Source: Asterias amurensis
Lineage: Eukaryota > Echinodermata > Asteroidea > Forcipulatida > Asteriidae
NCBI RefSeq assembly: GCF_032118995.1
Contig: NC_092648.1
Location: 5,285,001-5,349,000 of the forward strand
Direction: 5' to 3'
DNA length: 64,000 nt
How positions within the stretch are numbered: the first letter of the stretch is position 1; each line of letters begins with the position of its first letter. A program made the translations under genes and the position numbers. The notes below the pieces were generated by a model. The model saw only the letters and a list, made by a program, of their open reading frames with translations, did not search any database and was not told where the DNA came from. Below are positions 12,214 through 26,800 of this stretch, one piece after another.

Positions 12214-12600
12214 TTAAAGGCAGTGGACACTATTGGTAATTACTCAAAATAATTATTCGCATAAAACCTTTCTTGGTGACGAGTAATGGGGAGAGTTTGG
12301 TGGTATAAAACATTGTGAGAAACCGCTCCCTCTGAAGTGCCATAGTTTTGGAGAAAGAAGTAATTTTCCACGAATTTGATTTCGAGACCTCAAGTTTAGA
12401 ACTTGAGGTCTCGAAATCAACCATCTAAACGCACACAACTTCGTGTGACAAGGGTGTTTTCTTCTTTCATTATTATCTCGCAACTTTGATGACCGATTGA
12501 GCTCAAATTTTCACAGGTTTGTTATTTTATGCATATGTTGAGATACACCAACTGTGAAGGCTAGTCTTTGACAATTACTAATAGTGTCCACTGCCTTTAA
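12214..12600 (+). mobile_element. Family A MITE, full length
   Basis: 387 bp, TTAA at both ends, TIR AAGGCAGTGGACACTATTGG. Central palindrome at about 12378-12420. Confidence 0.92.
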
Positions 12601-12829
12601 AGAACACAAGACTGCCGAACTTGTTCAGTCTGGAGTTTACTGGTCGGCGAGTAAAATTGCTGGCCTCAGGCTACGGTCCTCTGTATATTTTGAGCCTTCT
12701 ACAATAATAGTGATGAAATGCACAACAAACGTAAATATTATTCTAGAATTTTTTATTATTATTAAGTTCCAATGACCACATTTGGGAAATATACATAAAC
12801 CAGAGGACAACTACTCGGTAAGAGTTGGT

Positions 12830-13430
12830 CGGTTCAGCGTACTTTAGGACCAGAGACTTCTTGGTCATACCCCCTTCCCCCTCCACCCCCTTCGTGGCCG
12901 CTCATTGTATTTCCACCTTGGTGTACCCTAGGCCTTTCAGACATGCAGATGTGTCTGAAAGAACCAACTAATGTGGAGAAATAGGTAGCGTTGGTATAGA
13001 CTAGCCATACCTCCAATCTTATTAGCTCTGGATTGGGTTTTTTTAAGGGAGGGAGTGCTGGGAGCGTTTGCTCAGAGAGGCTTGCAATAGCCGGCCACGC
13101 TACCGTTTTCTTCATCTGAGTACATATTATCCCAGGGGAGGGTAAATTGCCCCGAGCACTGCCAATTCACAGGCTCTCCATAGCAGGTGATAGGCGCTAA
13201 TAATTTGTCGGGAGTTGCTCTAAGTTGCACATTTAGAGGCAATCTTGTTAGACTGACTGGCGACACACTCAATTGGCTCAGACGGTGCTGCCTCACGAAG
13301 TGTCGGGGGAGGACGGCATCGCGTGACTGGACGCTGCGCCACAGTGAGATCGGGCTTTTGTTTTCGCGGGGCAGTGCCCACTGCCGTCGTTGAACGCACC
13401 CCCTTCCTTTGATGAGGTCAGAATAATAAG
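12830..13430. other. Unique, relatively GC-rich island
   Basis: Lies between family A MITEs, about 1.3-1.9 kb upstream of the first PPP1R21 exon. A 182-codon minus-strand frame crosses it but begins inside the MITE end and resembles no protein I know. It could be a regulatory element. Confidence 0.35.
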
Positions 13431-13603
13431 TGTAAAATAACACGCTCGGTTGATTTAATACTAAGCCATACCGGAAAAAAAGAGCAACCAAATTGGGAAT
13501 ATAGGTAGACAGTTTAAAAAATGAAAACATTTCTTTTAAAAACCCTGAAGTTTTATAAATGATTGTTATTATTATTTTCCTGGAAATGAAACCAAGGATG
13601 CCT

Positions 13604-13725
13604 TTAAAGGCAGTGGACACTATTGGTTATTACTCAAAATAGTTATCATCATAAAACCTTTCTTGGTTACGAGTAATGGGGAGAGGTTGATAGTATAAAA
13701 CATTGTGAGAAACGGCTCCCTCTGA
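13604..13725 (+). mobile_element. Family A MITE, 3'-truncated
   Basis: Starts TTAAAGGCAGTGGACACTAT and matches the family for about 120 bp to CGGCTCCCTCTGAA, then stops. Confidence 0.85.
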
Positions 13726-13910
13726 ATTTTTAGCACAAAAGCTTCTCCAAATATGTAAACCCCTATTTGGCATTGGTCATTGTAGTTTCAAACTCAAGCC
13801 TATACTGATTTTTTTCTTCAAATAATTAGGTTCCTCTTCTAAGTACAATGTGTACAACTTTTATATCACAGTTTGGCTGTACTACTTTTCATAACCAGCA
13901 GTCGATTTCA

Positions 13911-14067
13911 CAAAATTCTTCCTAACTTAAGACTAATCTTAGGACTGAGGACGAGTCCCAACCCTGCACTGTAGCATGCGGACCTTAAGATTAATCCTAA
14001 GTTAAGACGAGTTACTCATCCTAAATCGAGATAAGACGAGTCCTAACTCTTTGTGAAATCGACCCCA
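13911..14067. mobile_element. Family D palindromic element
   Basis: GTCGATTTCACAAAATTCTT to ACTCTTTGTGAAATCGACCC. Interior built of TAAGAC/GTCTTA and GACGAGT words. Confidence 0.75.
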
Positions 14068-14710
14068 TCACCATTAATATTAGCTGCTTCCCCACATAAC
14101 AAGTAAACCCCATACAGAGATAAGTCATTATGGCTTCAAACTCACGCCCAATACTGCCATTTTTCTTTGACAAATAAGGTTCCTCTGCCCGCTCGTACGA
14201 CTTATGTACCTCACAGTTTGGCTGTACTTCTTTTCATTTCTACACTGTAACCAGCACCATAATGTTAGCGTTGAAGGCGGGAGTGATGTTGCAATTCTGT
14301 GGGGGAAAAAAGTAGTTTCAGGTTTACTGTACTATCCCCACCCCCCCCCCCCCCCCCCGAGACTATTTTTCCTGAGCTTGCTGTACTGTAGTGAAGAGGA
14401 AACAGAATCTTCAGTGCTATCGTTTTCAGACAAGATGTATTTCATTGTATAGAAGGGAGGGAGCATTTGAGATAAGAAAGTTGATATGAACAAATATTAT
14501 TCAAGTCGTTCTATATTGTCTCAACTCCATTCTTGCCCTATGAGAAATATCTAAATTTAGTTTGATGTGAAAGCCCACTTGCCCTACATATAAGTTTCGA
14601 ATGTGGTTTGTGCACTTTTTGCTTTTGTTGTTGATCCCGTATCGAGATATTTGATCTTTTTATTTAATCCTGTTTCTTTCTTTCGTCTTTTTCTTCTTTC
14701 TTGGTCACAG

Positions 14711-14809
14711 TGTCGCGCCTTGCAAAAACGTCTCGCTCTTGCTGAAAAGGCGAAGGAGAAACACATGGAGGAACTCCAGGCCGCACATAAAAACGTCACA
14801 CAACTCCAG
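14711..14809 (+). CDS. PPP1R21: PPP1R21 exon (third from last)
   Basis: Acceptor ttggtcacag precedes 33 codons starting CRALQKRLALAEKAKEKHME and ending NVTQLQ; donor is cag|gtaggt. The polypyrimidine tract upstream (ctttctttcgtctttttc) is strong. Heptad-like spacing of Leu and charged residues indicates coiled coil. The preceding exon is not recognised in this window. Confidence 0.87.
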
Positions 14810-17800
14810 GTAGGTGTTTTCGCTTTAAAAGGATTTGCATTGCGATTTTGATGTATTCTCAACTAAATTGGGGAGGTGGTGCTTTCTGCTCTACCAGGCA
14901 GGCCCTGGTTGATACCCAAGCCTACATAACCCTGTTTCAGCCCCAGTAGTAGGCGGCAACGACACCTGATAAAATAGTTGGTTTGTACAATTTGCATACC
15001 AAAAAATGTTTAAAAAAACACTCTTATTTTTTTATTATTTTTTTTTATGCAAGTCGCCAGACACACAAGGCCGGAAAGCCACTTCAAGGTGTGGGCAACA
15101 ATATTTTATTCCAGAGGCCATTGCCACCTACTCCCAGGGCTGAAACAGGGTTACCCCTTTTACAGTCCATACGGATGTAGGCTTGGGTAGCATCAGTCGG
15201 AAGCCTGGCTGGTAGAGCAGAAAGCACTACCTCCCTAATTTTACGTCGTAAGTGTCACGACCGGGATTCGAACCCACACCCTGCTGATCAAACACCAGAG
15301 CTTGAGTCTGGAGCTCTTAACTGCTCGGCTATGACACATCCAATGTGCAAATTACGAAAAGATTCCATAAAAATTACAGCATAATAGAGCCAAATGAGAA
15401 GCAAAGAAGCAATGAACATATTTCAGTTCTAGATGTGGGAAGAAAACCCTAGAGGGTCATTCCAGGGAAAACCTGCACAGTTAGGTAGGGACTGAAAACA
15501 GAATCCACATAGTGCCTCTGGTGGGATTCGAACCGGGGTCCTAGAGGTAGAAGAATTTATGAAGAAATACACCAACATAATAATCATAATAATTTATTGC
15601 ATTTCTTGTGCGCCATCTCCATCCGAGGATGTTCCAGTGTGCAAATTACAAAAAGATTCCTTCCATAAAAATTACAGCATATTACAAACAATAAAAATTA
15701 CATAAAAAGCATAAAGTCCATACAAAAGCAGCTGACATTTGTTTTTATCATGGCGCCAATTATACTGGTTGATGAATACACTTCACTTTATTGCAGTCAT
15801 AAAGTCTGAAAGAAAAGCGGGTACCATTTATCATTAAAATGTGTTTACCAATTGTGATGTTTGTACAGTAGAATTACATGTAGAGAAAGGGGCTCCATGG
15901 TTAAATTCAGTTTTGTGATGCACTCATTTTTTTGTTTTGTTAATAGAATGAGTTTTGTCTGACAAAAAGCGGGTACATTTTAACATTAAAATGTGTATAG
16001 TATATATAAATTGTGATCATTCTACAGTAGAATTGGAAACGGCCTCGAAGGTCGAATTCAGTTTTGTGAGGCACTCATTTTTCAATAGAAAGAGTCTAAA
16101 AGATAAACAAAAATCCTTGTAGAAGGACAACAAAATTGTATAATGTGGAAGGGTGAGGGATGTTTATATACCTACATACGTAATGTTACTGCCTTGAGTC
16201 CCCTCTTAATAGCTGTGGAAGAGGGAGTGATGTTTATACCTCAAATTAGTAAAGTTATCCCCTCCGGTCCCCTCTTAAAGGGGTTTTGACAGCAAAAGTC
16301 ACCACCCCCCCCCCCAACCCACTGGAAGCAAAAAATAGGGGTGGGCATTTTACACCTAGTTCAGTTATCCCCTTCATTCCCATCTTGTAAAAAGGGGTTT
16401 TTAAGGCAAAAGTACCCCATCCCATCCCTCATCTTCCTCCTAATGCATTGGTAGAAAAATATAGAATATTAATTTTAAAATGGCGATGGTCCAAACCAAA
16501 CTGTTGTCTGCCAAGAGAGTCTCAAAAAAAATGTTTTAAGGCAAAAGTCCCCCATCCAGGCCCCCATCCCCCTCCAACCCACTGAAAGAACAAAATAGAA
16601 TATTCATTTTGATATCACGATGGTTCAAACAAAACTGTTGATTGCCAAAGAAAGTCTTTGGATATAAAGCGCACGCTCCCTAGGCGAAACCTCCTCTTAC
16701 TGCGACTTTCTCATCCATTGCTCCATTATGGCTAGTCTCAAGAGAGGAACACAACGCCGGTCCAGCCCCGAACCCTTTTCACTTTTCAGCCCCGAACCCC
16801 GAACCCTTTTCAGCGCGGCTCCACAACCGGATAAGAAATACAACCAAACAACAACTCCCCGTTTATAGATAAGATCGTGTAGTTGCGGAGAGTGTTGTTG
16901 TTCACTCGCTTGTTGGCTTGATAGAAATGAGAGCCTGAAGGGATCCTTAACCACTTGGTTAGAAATTCTTCCAAGCTTTCCTGCGAAGTTTAAGGTACAT
17001 ATTCATTCCACCACCCTAAGGGTTAAATAATATAATACACATTATGTAGAGTCTTAAACCTCTTAAGAATGTAAAGTACATTGGGTTCTTCCATTTTCTT
17101 TTCAGGAGGGGTTCCCTTGCATGGCTAATTGAGTTTACACAAATTTTTATCTGTTTTTTAATTGGAAAGTTAGAGTCTTGACTGTTGTTGTTGAGTTGCG
17201 TTTGGTAGGAGTTGGGAGAGTTGATTAAGCCAGGAGGGGTGAGGATACGTAGGGTGAGGGTGAGGGTTAGAGTCCGTCGTACTCCTCGGCCATAAAAAAA
17301 TTGATGATCTGCACTATTTAGGGGACTATTTTATTGGCCATTTCTCTTGTCAACTCTCGAGTAATAAAGTGCAAGTCGACCCCGTTTATATCAAGAGCCC
17401 TAGTGGGACTCGGGAGTGTGTGCCAGCGGTGTCACTCAAACTATCTTGTTACTAATGTCAGCCCCCTCCGTTTCAAATAATCTGGAACAATGTATTCAAT
17501 GGCGTTCCCTTGAGTCCGGAGAGCTACATAAGAGCAGCCCCCTGACAACTTTTTTTACCGACGAGAAAAGGGCGAAAGACAAAAAGGTGTCCCCCTTCTT
17601 GTGTATCTGCTTTGAGAGTGCAGTGAACTTTGGCGTGTTATTGTCGGACATCGGGAGTCATCTGGCCGGGGGAATTCTTTATTTGACCGCAGCGTGATCT
17701 CCAGTGTAGGAGTCTGACACTTGATGACTTTATAGAATGTTATGTACTGAAATGAAGATGATGAGTTGAAATGAAGATGTGGAGGAATTTTTCACTGATG

Positions 17801-20800
17801 AGACTGCGCAACCTCCCCACACACAACCAACCCATGCACCAAGTACACAAAACAACCATGTTGTTCTTCATAGTGAAAGGGACCTTTTGGGTAGATCTAA
17901 TTAAGGTTTTGCATTTGGTGGTTGTACAATGGGAGCAGTTTGCAGTAACACCTTGTGAACATCTCTTTTCAATAGTGGGAGCTTTCAATAGTGGGAAAAG
18001 GTAGGGGACTGTTGGGGGCACCTTCTGTTACTGTGTTGTTATTTATTATTGTGTTAGCCTGATGAGGGGGGAGGGAGGGGGGCTGTGGGGGGCACCTTGT
18101 TGTTACCTATTAGTGTTCTATTCCCCATAGTGTGAGGGGGGGGTGGGGTCCCGAAAGTGGGAAGAGTTAGGGGACTGTTGGGGGCACCTTCTGTTATTGT
18201 GTTATTTATTATTGTGTTGGCCTGGTGAGGGGGGAGGGAGGTGGGGCTGTGGGGGGGGGCACCTTGTTGTTACCTATTAGTGTTCTATTCCCCATAGTGT
18301 GAAGGGGGGGGGGGTGGGGTCCCGAAAGTGGGAAGAGGTAGGGGACTATTTGGGGGGGGGGGCACCTTCTCTGACTGTGCTGTTACACATCATTAGTGTT
18401 ATTCCCTAAAGTGTGAAGAGGTAGGGTGATGAGGGGGGGGGGGGCTTCCAATAGTGGGAAGAGGTAGGGGACTGTTGGGGGGGGCACCTTCTCTGACTGT
18501 GCTGTTACACACCATTAGAGTGCTTTTCCCCATAGTGTGAAGAGGTACAAGTTGGTTGGAAGGGTCACCAGGTCAAGACCAGGGCCCAATTTCACAGAGC
18601 TGCTTAAGCACAAAAGCTAGCTAAGCCCAAAAAGATTATGCTTACCAGAATAAGGTTACCGGCCGAACTACCATGTTACATGTACAACTTGACTGGTATC
18701 TTGCTTATTTCTGCTTGGCAGTAAATTGCTAAGCAACAGAGGGCCCTGGAGGCCATAAAGCTTGTGTGGCCTCCGTGTGATTCCAGGTCTGATTTTCCCA
18801 TAGAGTACATGTTCACTTCAGCATCTGAAGCGTTTACAGATTGTATTTTCCATAGTGTCACACTACACAATTTGTGGTAGTAATCGTTTAAGAATGCTAC
18901 AGCACCATGATCGTGAACTTCCCCTTTTAACAACATGGTATGGCCCCAATCAAAACAGTGGAACATCCAGGCAGGAACAAACCATTCTCCCTCCGAGGGT
19001 AAATCACCTGTGTTCAAACCCCAAAATAAAATCAAGGGGCGTGAAATGACAAAGGGGTACACTCCCACATGCTATAAAGGCTGCATCAGAGATCATTGAC
19101 CTAGTGTTCAGTTCAAGGTTTGATCAAAGAGTGGAAGGATTTAGGGCAGATTTTGCGGTAACAAATTTTTAAAGTAGTGAACTTCCTGCCTTAGGTGTGT
19201 GGTAACCTCCTTTAACAGCTGTAATTCATATTAAACTTTTAGGACCTTCAATACAGGTCAGCAAGGCCTAATTTCATAAAGCTGCTTAAGCCCTAAAGGT
19301 AGCTAAGCACAGCAAAATTATGCTTACCAGAATAAGGTTACTTGCCAAATTACCATCCCACATGTACAATTTGTGACTTGTATCCTGCTCGATTCTGCTT
19401 AGCAGACAATTGTTAAGCACTATTTTTTGCTTAGTTTAAGCAGCTATATGAAATTGGCCCCCTGGTCAGCAAGGCCTAATTTCATAGAGCTGCTCAAACA
19501 GCAAATATTGCTTAACATTTCACTGATAAGAGGGATGAGAAATGTCAGACTTTTATCTGAATCCAGACTTTTTAAGTCGTCCTGGTTAAGAAAATCAGCC
19601 CTTTTATCTAGCATACAAAAATATCTTGGCCCTTGATCTACTTCTCTAGTGCTGAGTACACTGATCCTAAAACCTCTGTGAAGTATAAACTCCAGGGGTT
19701 ACCAAAAGATGGAAATGCCAGCATTTCAACATATCTCCTGAAAGTTTGGTTTTAGTTTCAGGCTTTTTAGCAGCAATGACTCTCACCCCTGTGATGAGCA
19801 AATGAAAGCAGGATACCAGTCAAAGACTTTGATGTTTGATGGGATTTTGGTTAAGCTTAGCTCTTTTTTTGTGCTTAGCTCTTTTTGTGCTAATAAGCAG
19901 CTCTGTGAAATTGGGCCCAGGTCTTTGGAAGTTTGATAGGGCAGAGTTTGCTCGGTCCCTTCATCTTAATCCATGGTTCAGTCACTAAAACAGTTAAATT
20001 GGATACTGGGGTGGATTTTACAAAGAGTTAGGACTAGTCTTATCTTGAGTTAGGACGAGTTACTCGTCCAACTTAGGACCTGCCATATGTTTTGAATATC
20101 TCCTAGGATTTGTCCTAAGTTACGACTCTTCAACTCTTTGTGAAATCGAACCCTGGTTTGGTTTTCATTTATGTTTTTATGTGTTTTTTTCATGTTTTTT
20201 TCACAGACAATATTCCTTGATGAGGTCTTATCAAACTTATTAAAATCACTGATTATTGGAGTCATTTTGTACAAGCACAGAACAAGGGTATAAATTGATT
20301 TCTGTTATTGTAGTCTTGATTATTTTTTTGCGTTAGCATTTAAATAGGGGGGGGGGGAGCATTATTTTTCATCGTCCATGCATTTACACAAAGACCAGTA
20401 GTTTCCGCTTTGAGTAAACTAGCTGAAAGGTTTGTTGGTTCATTGACATTGGACTAGTGTGTGTATATTTACACATTTTAAGGGTCGTGGCAGAGTTGAC
20501 CCTGTAGAAGTTCAAGTTCAACCTGCGGCAGCTCCCAAGTTCATCAACACTTTACGGTTGCCAAGGGCAAGGCCACGGAGGTCATTGTGACTTTAGTGCA
20601 AGTAGACAGAGTAAAGAAGTGCGAGTAGCTCGGGCTATTCTCAGTCAGGAATTTGATGTCGAATTAAGACGGTGGAGGTTGAAGGTTTTTATGGTCAGTT
20701 TCTTAAAATGTGACCTGGTGTGACTTGATTGGGTCTGGCTGGGGCACAACACCTGTGCGTGTGAAGCTACACGAGTCTCCATGGGCACAACACTAAGGGA

Positions 20801-23800
20801 CTGCATTGCGTGGGCCCTGGTAGGCACATTAGCCAAGCCCCAGGGGTCCCTCTGCACAAGCACTAACTTACGTGTCTCACACAATGGAGTCATGTGTGGG
20901 GTGAATTGTCAAGTCTGTGCCCTCCTCCTGCGCAAGCATTCTCCAGTCCTCATCGCAGTGCTTGGCAACCAGGTTAGTTAAAGCCGGCCCAGCCAGCCCA
21001 GTAGACAATCATAGCTCATTTTTTTTTGCTGTCGTCTCAAAGTCTTTCTGCACTGCACCAACTGTGGCAGCCATTTCCAGCCTGGCAGGACTACATGCAT
21101 CATGGCCAAAGTCAAGAGGAAAAGCCGGCATGGATCATGTAGAGACAACATGGGTGACTAGCGGGTTGTTTGCACTTTTTGTATGGGCCAGGCCTGGGGC
21201 AGCCGTACTTTTTCCTGCAGGCACCGTACTTTGCCTGCCGTCACACCGGGACTAGCTGTACTTTCAGACAGTGATGAACTTTATCCCGCACTTTCTTTGT
21301 TGCGTGCCAACCTGTCCATATAGGGATTCGTCAGAATGGGAGTTGAAAAGTGGGCCGAGCATTCGGGCTTCTCTTTTGTCCTGGTATGACCTGGTCGTCC
21401 CCTTTGTTGGTGACTTCCTGTGTAGCCTTGCTGACAATACCCACACTAGGATCATATCTCCTCCCGATCTGTGTACAACCAGGCATGACTTAATGCTCTT
21501 GTGTATTGCCACTACAGTTGTGCAGTTCTTGTTTTCGTTTTTTTTAAGTTTTTTTTTATTTTTACGTGGGCCAACTTGAACAAGCACAGGTCTTTTATTG
21601 GAGTATCTGACATGCATGGCTGGCTATGTTTAACTTGTTTTCCCAACCCAAGTGGGTTGCTGGTCATGCCGCATTAAACTTGGATTCAATAACGGCACTA
21701 GCAGAAGGGGAAAAAAAGTTCTTTCAGATATTTTTATTTTGCAAGCTCGGCTTAGAATTTTTTTGCACACAAATGTTGAAGCAATTGTTAAGTTCCACCT
21801 GGGAACCATGTTCGACGTCGTTAACCCAAACCAACCAAGAAGTGGTTGGGTGTCGATAAAATATCAAGAAAATAATTGAGGCGCATGATACCGAAGTGAA
21901 AGTTCATGATAAACGGTTCTGATCGATGGTAATGTAACCTCAGTTATCTGCTCGATGGCGAGACATCAAGAATGTTTGTTTCCATCACATTGCGCAGCGC
22001 GGGAATAAACGCAGAATCAATAGAAATGTGAACAAACCACCTGGGTTTGTCTATATTTGTATTTATCGCAGCGAGCGTCGACTTTAGAGACGAGGGGGTA
22101 TTGCACTTGCTGTGATGATATAAATAGCGACTTGGTGTCGGTGAATGAACCCTCTCTTCGACCCATCTATGGAATATTAACTGTTTCTAGAGATTTGAAA
22201 TTCATCAAAAAAGAAGTTGATGTTTTATATAGGTGAAAAATAGTAGTTGTTGCAAACTGCTTACCAACCAAAAGGACCTATGGTATAAATGAAGAAAACA
22301 AAAGTTGATGACCTGACGTTTCGATCCTAGCAGAGTCTTTTTCGAAGGCTAAATGTACCTTTAATTACTTTTACTTGTTTATTTTTTTTGAATCCTATAT
22401 AAATGTAGATGTATACAATAAAACTAACTAGTGATGCAAGTGATGGCCTGACGTTTCGATCCTAGCAGAGTCTTTCTCAAAGGCTAAACGTACCTATAAT
22501 TTTTTACCTGTTTAATTTGTTTGAATCCTATATAAATGTAGATGTATACAATAAAACTAACAAGTGAAGATATCGCCGAAAATCCGGAGTGAAATGTCTA
22601 AGCAGGAAGAAACATCCTTAGGAATACACAACCTGAGAAGCAATACTGCAGTAACGCTCAAGAGATTCAAATATTGTGGCTTAAAACTTTTTTTAAATGA
22701 TGTTTGGGGTTGAACAAAGAATTGACTAGAGTGGGATTTGAACCAACGACCTCCAGATTAACGTGCCGGCGCTCTACCAACAGAGCTATCTAGCGCTATG
22801 TTGGCGGTGTCCCTATTTTGTCAATATCTTTGTTCGGGGGTGCCAGTCAGAAGCCATTCAACCGTTAACTGCCGTGTAGCCAGGGATCACACCCAAATTA
22901 CGATACAACCTGGGAAGCGGCACATTACTTTGAAGTGAAATTTGTCTGAAAGTGCTTTATACTATTGAAAGCTGCTGTCAACTTGGAACCAAAGGTATTT
23001 TATTGCCATTAATTTTAGGAGTGGTTATCAAACGTGTACCTTCCATTTAAAGCCAGTGGACACTTTTGGTAAACAGTGTTGTCCAAGGCCCACACTTCGT
23101 GTATCACAACTTATATATAAAATAACAAACCTGTGAAAATTTAGGCTCAATCGGTCATCAGAGTCGGGAGAAAATAACGGGAAAACCCACCCTTGTTTCC
23201 GCACGTTTCGCCGTGTCATGACATGTGTTTACTATTAATCCGTAATTCTCGTTGTCGAGAATTGATAATTGTTTTAATGTTTTCTCAAAAAGTAAAGCAT
23301 TTCATGGAATAATATTTCAAGAGAAGTCTTTAACCATTACCTTCTGTAAACCCTGTAAGTTATTTGTAAATCTGTGAACTTTTATTTTTTTCTGTTCCAA
23401 AAGTGTATAATGGCTTTAAGTTTGTTAGCCTCAGTAAACGACAGCATGCTGTAGAGCTGTGCACACTACTTAAAATAGTGAATATCCTTGGGAAAAATTC
23501 TTTCTGTTTCAAAGCATTTTCCCATGTATTGTGATTACACATGTATTGTGATTACACATTCAACCTTCTGAGAGTGCAACATAAGTGACAATCTCAATGG
23601 GCCATCATTAAAAGATAAATACATTAACAAAATGCATAAAAAGTACAGCAAAGTACAGGCATAAACGATTACATGAATGATGTACTGAGACAGTACTGTG
23701 ACATTCGGACAGGTAAAGTGTGGCAGACAAGAATGGACAGAACCATTAAATCAAAAGTATGTTTACAAAAATACTTTGGGTTGGAAGTCAATTTGCAGTT

Positions 23801-26800
23801 AGAATGTCATTATCATCATTATGCTGCCCAGTTCAATGTAAATATTACCATAAAGGGTTTGGGTACTTTTTGTACGACACAAAACACAAACTTCCACACG
23901 GTTTAGAGAAGATCATGATGTAGAAACCTTCTCTTAAAATACTACTTGCTGAGGTGCTGTAGTTTTTGAGATGCTGTAGTTTTTGAGATGCGTACAAAAA
24001 TAATTTCAGTAAGCTGAGGGTTAACATTAATCTGTGATTTTCAGGTTTTTTTCTTCAAAAACTTGATAACTAATTAAGCTGACACTTCTGCAGGTAAATT
24101 AAATTACATACATCTTCATTCACAGTCAGTAGGGATTCATGTCATGGCCGGAAAACTGGGTCTACAAAAGGTATCAAAACGCTTTAAATGGAGGGTATAC
24201 CTTTGATAATTACTTTAAAAAAGTGATTGACCATGTGTAACATTTTTAGAAACAATTCCCTTCAAAGGAATGCGGTTTTAGGGAGAGATTAAAAACTTTT
24301 CAATCTGAGAAAAGTTTCTGCATGAAATGTTTCTCACATTGTGTATTCCAATTTTGGATTATTCTTCGGATTATACCGCAAAAAACCGCTACTGTTACTT
24401 GAGAAGAATTTTCACACTTAAAGGAACAATACAAAATTGGTAAGAAACAAAAATCGTGGAGATCACAGATTTACATAAAACTTACATGGTTCTAATGATG
24501 ATGACAGAAGAAAACATCCCTTGAAATATTTCTGTCTGAAATGTAATATATTTGATGAGAAATAAATAATCTAATTTCGCGTTTGGAGTTTATCGCTCAG
24601 TGAGCGTTTTATTCATTTTTATTTTGGCATCTATGCAATGCAATTTTTTTTATCAGTTTTCCATATTCTCTCGTTACCTAGTTGGCCGATCGATCTCAAA
24701 CTTCTACAGGTTTGTCAGTTGGTGGACTACATAAAGTGCTTACACTGCCAGCAACTGTTTTGTTAGCAAAAAAACAATTTTCTAATGTTCCTTTAAGTTT
24801 TACTGTGTATATATCGGCATTTACATAGGATTAAAATAATCGAATGGTTTCAAATACCAAAGGTATAACTTGCTGAGTACACTGTAATCATTAGGAGAAA
24901 TGATGATAAGTTTAAATCTAAAAGCTCACTGACTGTAAAGTTCATATTAGTACAAATCATCAAGAGAAATGGTTTTATCTGAGGTCCCTTCCTCCCCTTC
25001 CCCCCTACCCCTGGGTAAAGAGAAGCAAATATAGTAAACCATCTTGCTCAAGTGTTAGGCCTATAACCAGGACTCGAACCCACATCCCGATGACTTAACC
25101 ACTAGAACTTGAACTTGATTCTCTAAACCACTCTGCCATGACACCTTACACTATTATATAGACAAAAGATTATCAGTTGAACATGTACATGTAAAATGAA
25201 ATTGCGCTACAATCATACATAATAACTGAAGAAAGAGATCTAAACTGACCTAATAAGTCTTTGTTAACATGTTTCAGTTTTGATAAAATAGGACATTTTA
25301 GGGAAGTGTGCACTTTTTAGGGTTGACGATTTCAGTTTCGCAACATATTGAAGACTCTGACATCAGAACTGTGCACTATAAGAAGAAAAAACCAAAACTG
25401 AAAGTTGGCAGGAATTAGGTAACCACCTGCCAATCACATTGAGTAGCGTTTAGTTTTGAAATGCTGTCAGTTTGAGAAAAAAACATATATAGCTTCATTT
25501 AAAGGTCATGCGTAACATTGGTAAGGTTGAAACTAGATGACTTGTTTGAATGCATACACTGTTTCTTCCTGAAGCAAATCACATATGCTTTCCCCTAAAA
25601 ACTGTTTGTACTTTGCTCGTCCAAAAACCAATGTTGCACCATCTTTAATAGCAGGAGTCATGTCTATTTGAATTCCTCAAAATATGTACAACCCTTTTAG
25701 ATATGTGTTTTTCTCTATTTCTAAAAACCCCAAATTGGATGGGGAAGCTATTGCAAAGGGTACATATGTGCCCCCAAATAAGTTCTTTGCCCTAGCCCTT
25801 AAGTTTGTTGCCCCATCCCTTTAGTTCTTTGCCCCATCCCCAAGTTTGGTGCTCCTAAATAAGTTCTTTGCCTTAGCCCTTGAGTTTGTTGCCCCATCCC
25901 TTTAGTTCGTTGCCCCATCCCTTAAGTTTGTTGCCCTACTCCTTAATTTCTTTGCCCCATCCCTTTAGTTCGTTGCCCCATCCCTTAAGTTTGTTGCCCT
26001 ACTCCTTAATTTCTTTGCCCCATCCCTTTAGTTCGTTGCCCCATCCCTTAAGTTTGTTGCCCCATCCCTTTAGTTCTTTGCCCCATCCCTTAAGTTTGTT
26101 GCCCCAGCCCTTTTCGTTCTTTGCCCCATCCCTTAAGTTTGTTGCCCCGTCCCTTTAGTTCTTTGCCCCATCCCTTAAGTTTGTTGCCCCGTCCCTTTTA
26201 GATATTTGCCCATTCCCTGTAGTTTGTTGCCCCTCCCCTCAAGTTTGATGCCCCATCCCTTAAGTTTGTTGCCCCGTCCCTTTAGATCTTTGTCCCATCC
26301 CGTAAGTTTGTTGTCCCATCCCTTAAGTTTGTTGCCCCATCCCTTTAGTTCTTTAAGTTTGTTGCCCTACCCCTTAAGTTTGTTGCCCCAATCCCATAAG
26401 TTCTTTGTCCCACCCCTTAAGTTTGATGCCCCATCCCTTTAGTTCTTTGCCCCATCCCTTAAGTTTGTTGCCCCACCTCTTAAGTTTGTTGCCTCCTCTT
26501 AAGTTCTTTTCCCAACCCCAGTTTGTTGCCCCATCCCTTAAATTCTTTGTCCCACCCCGTTAGTCGTTGCCCACCCCTTAAGTTTGTTGCCCCATTCCTT
26601 TAGTTCTTTGTCCCACCCCTTAAGTTTGTTGCCCCATTCCTTTAGTTCTTTGTCCCACCCCTTAAGTTTGTTGCCCCATTCCTTTAGTTCTTTGTCCCAC
26701 CCCTAGTTTCGAGCCTGGGCAGTAGTTAATATAGCTGAGCAAAAACTCTCAGCTAAGCATCTCCATGAAATAAAATGTCAATGGACTTTCCCTTCCTTAG

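Noticed and set aside
13072..13620. 182-codon minus-strand frame
   Set aside because: Starts in the terminus of a family A MITE (ATGTCCACTGCC is not even preserved as a conserved start), no domain recognised, no supporting splice sites.
25880..26442. Long Ser/Leu/Pro-repeat frames
   Set aside because: Produced by a 21-bp minisatellite that lacks stop codons in this frame; no start context, no splice structure.
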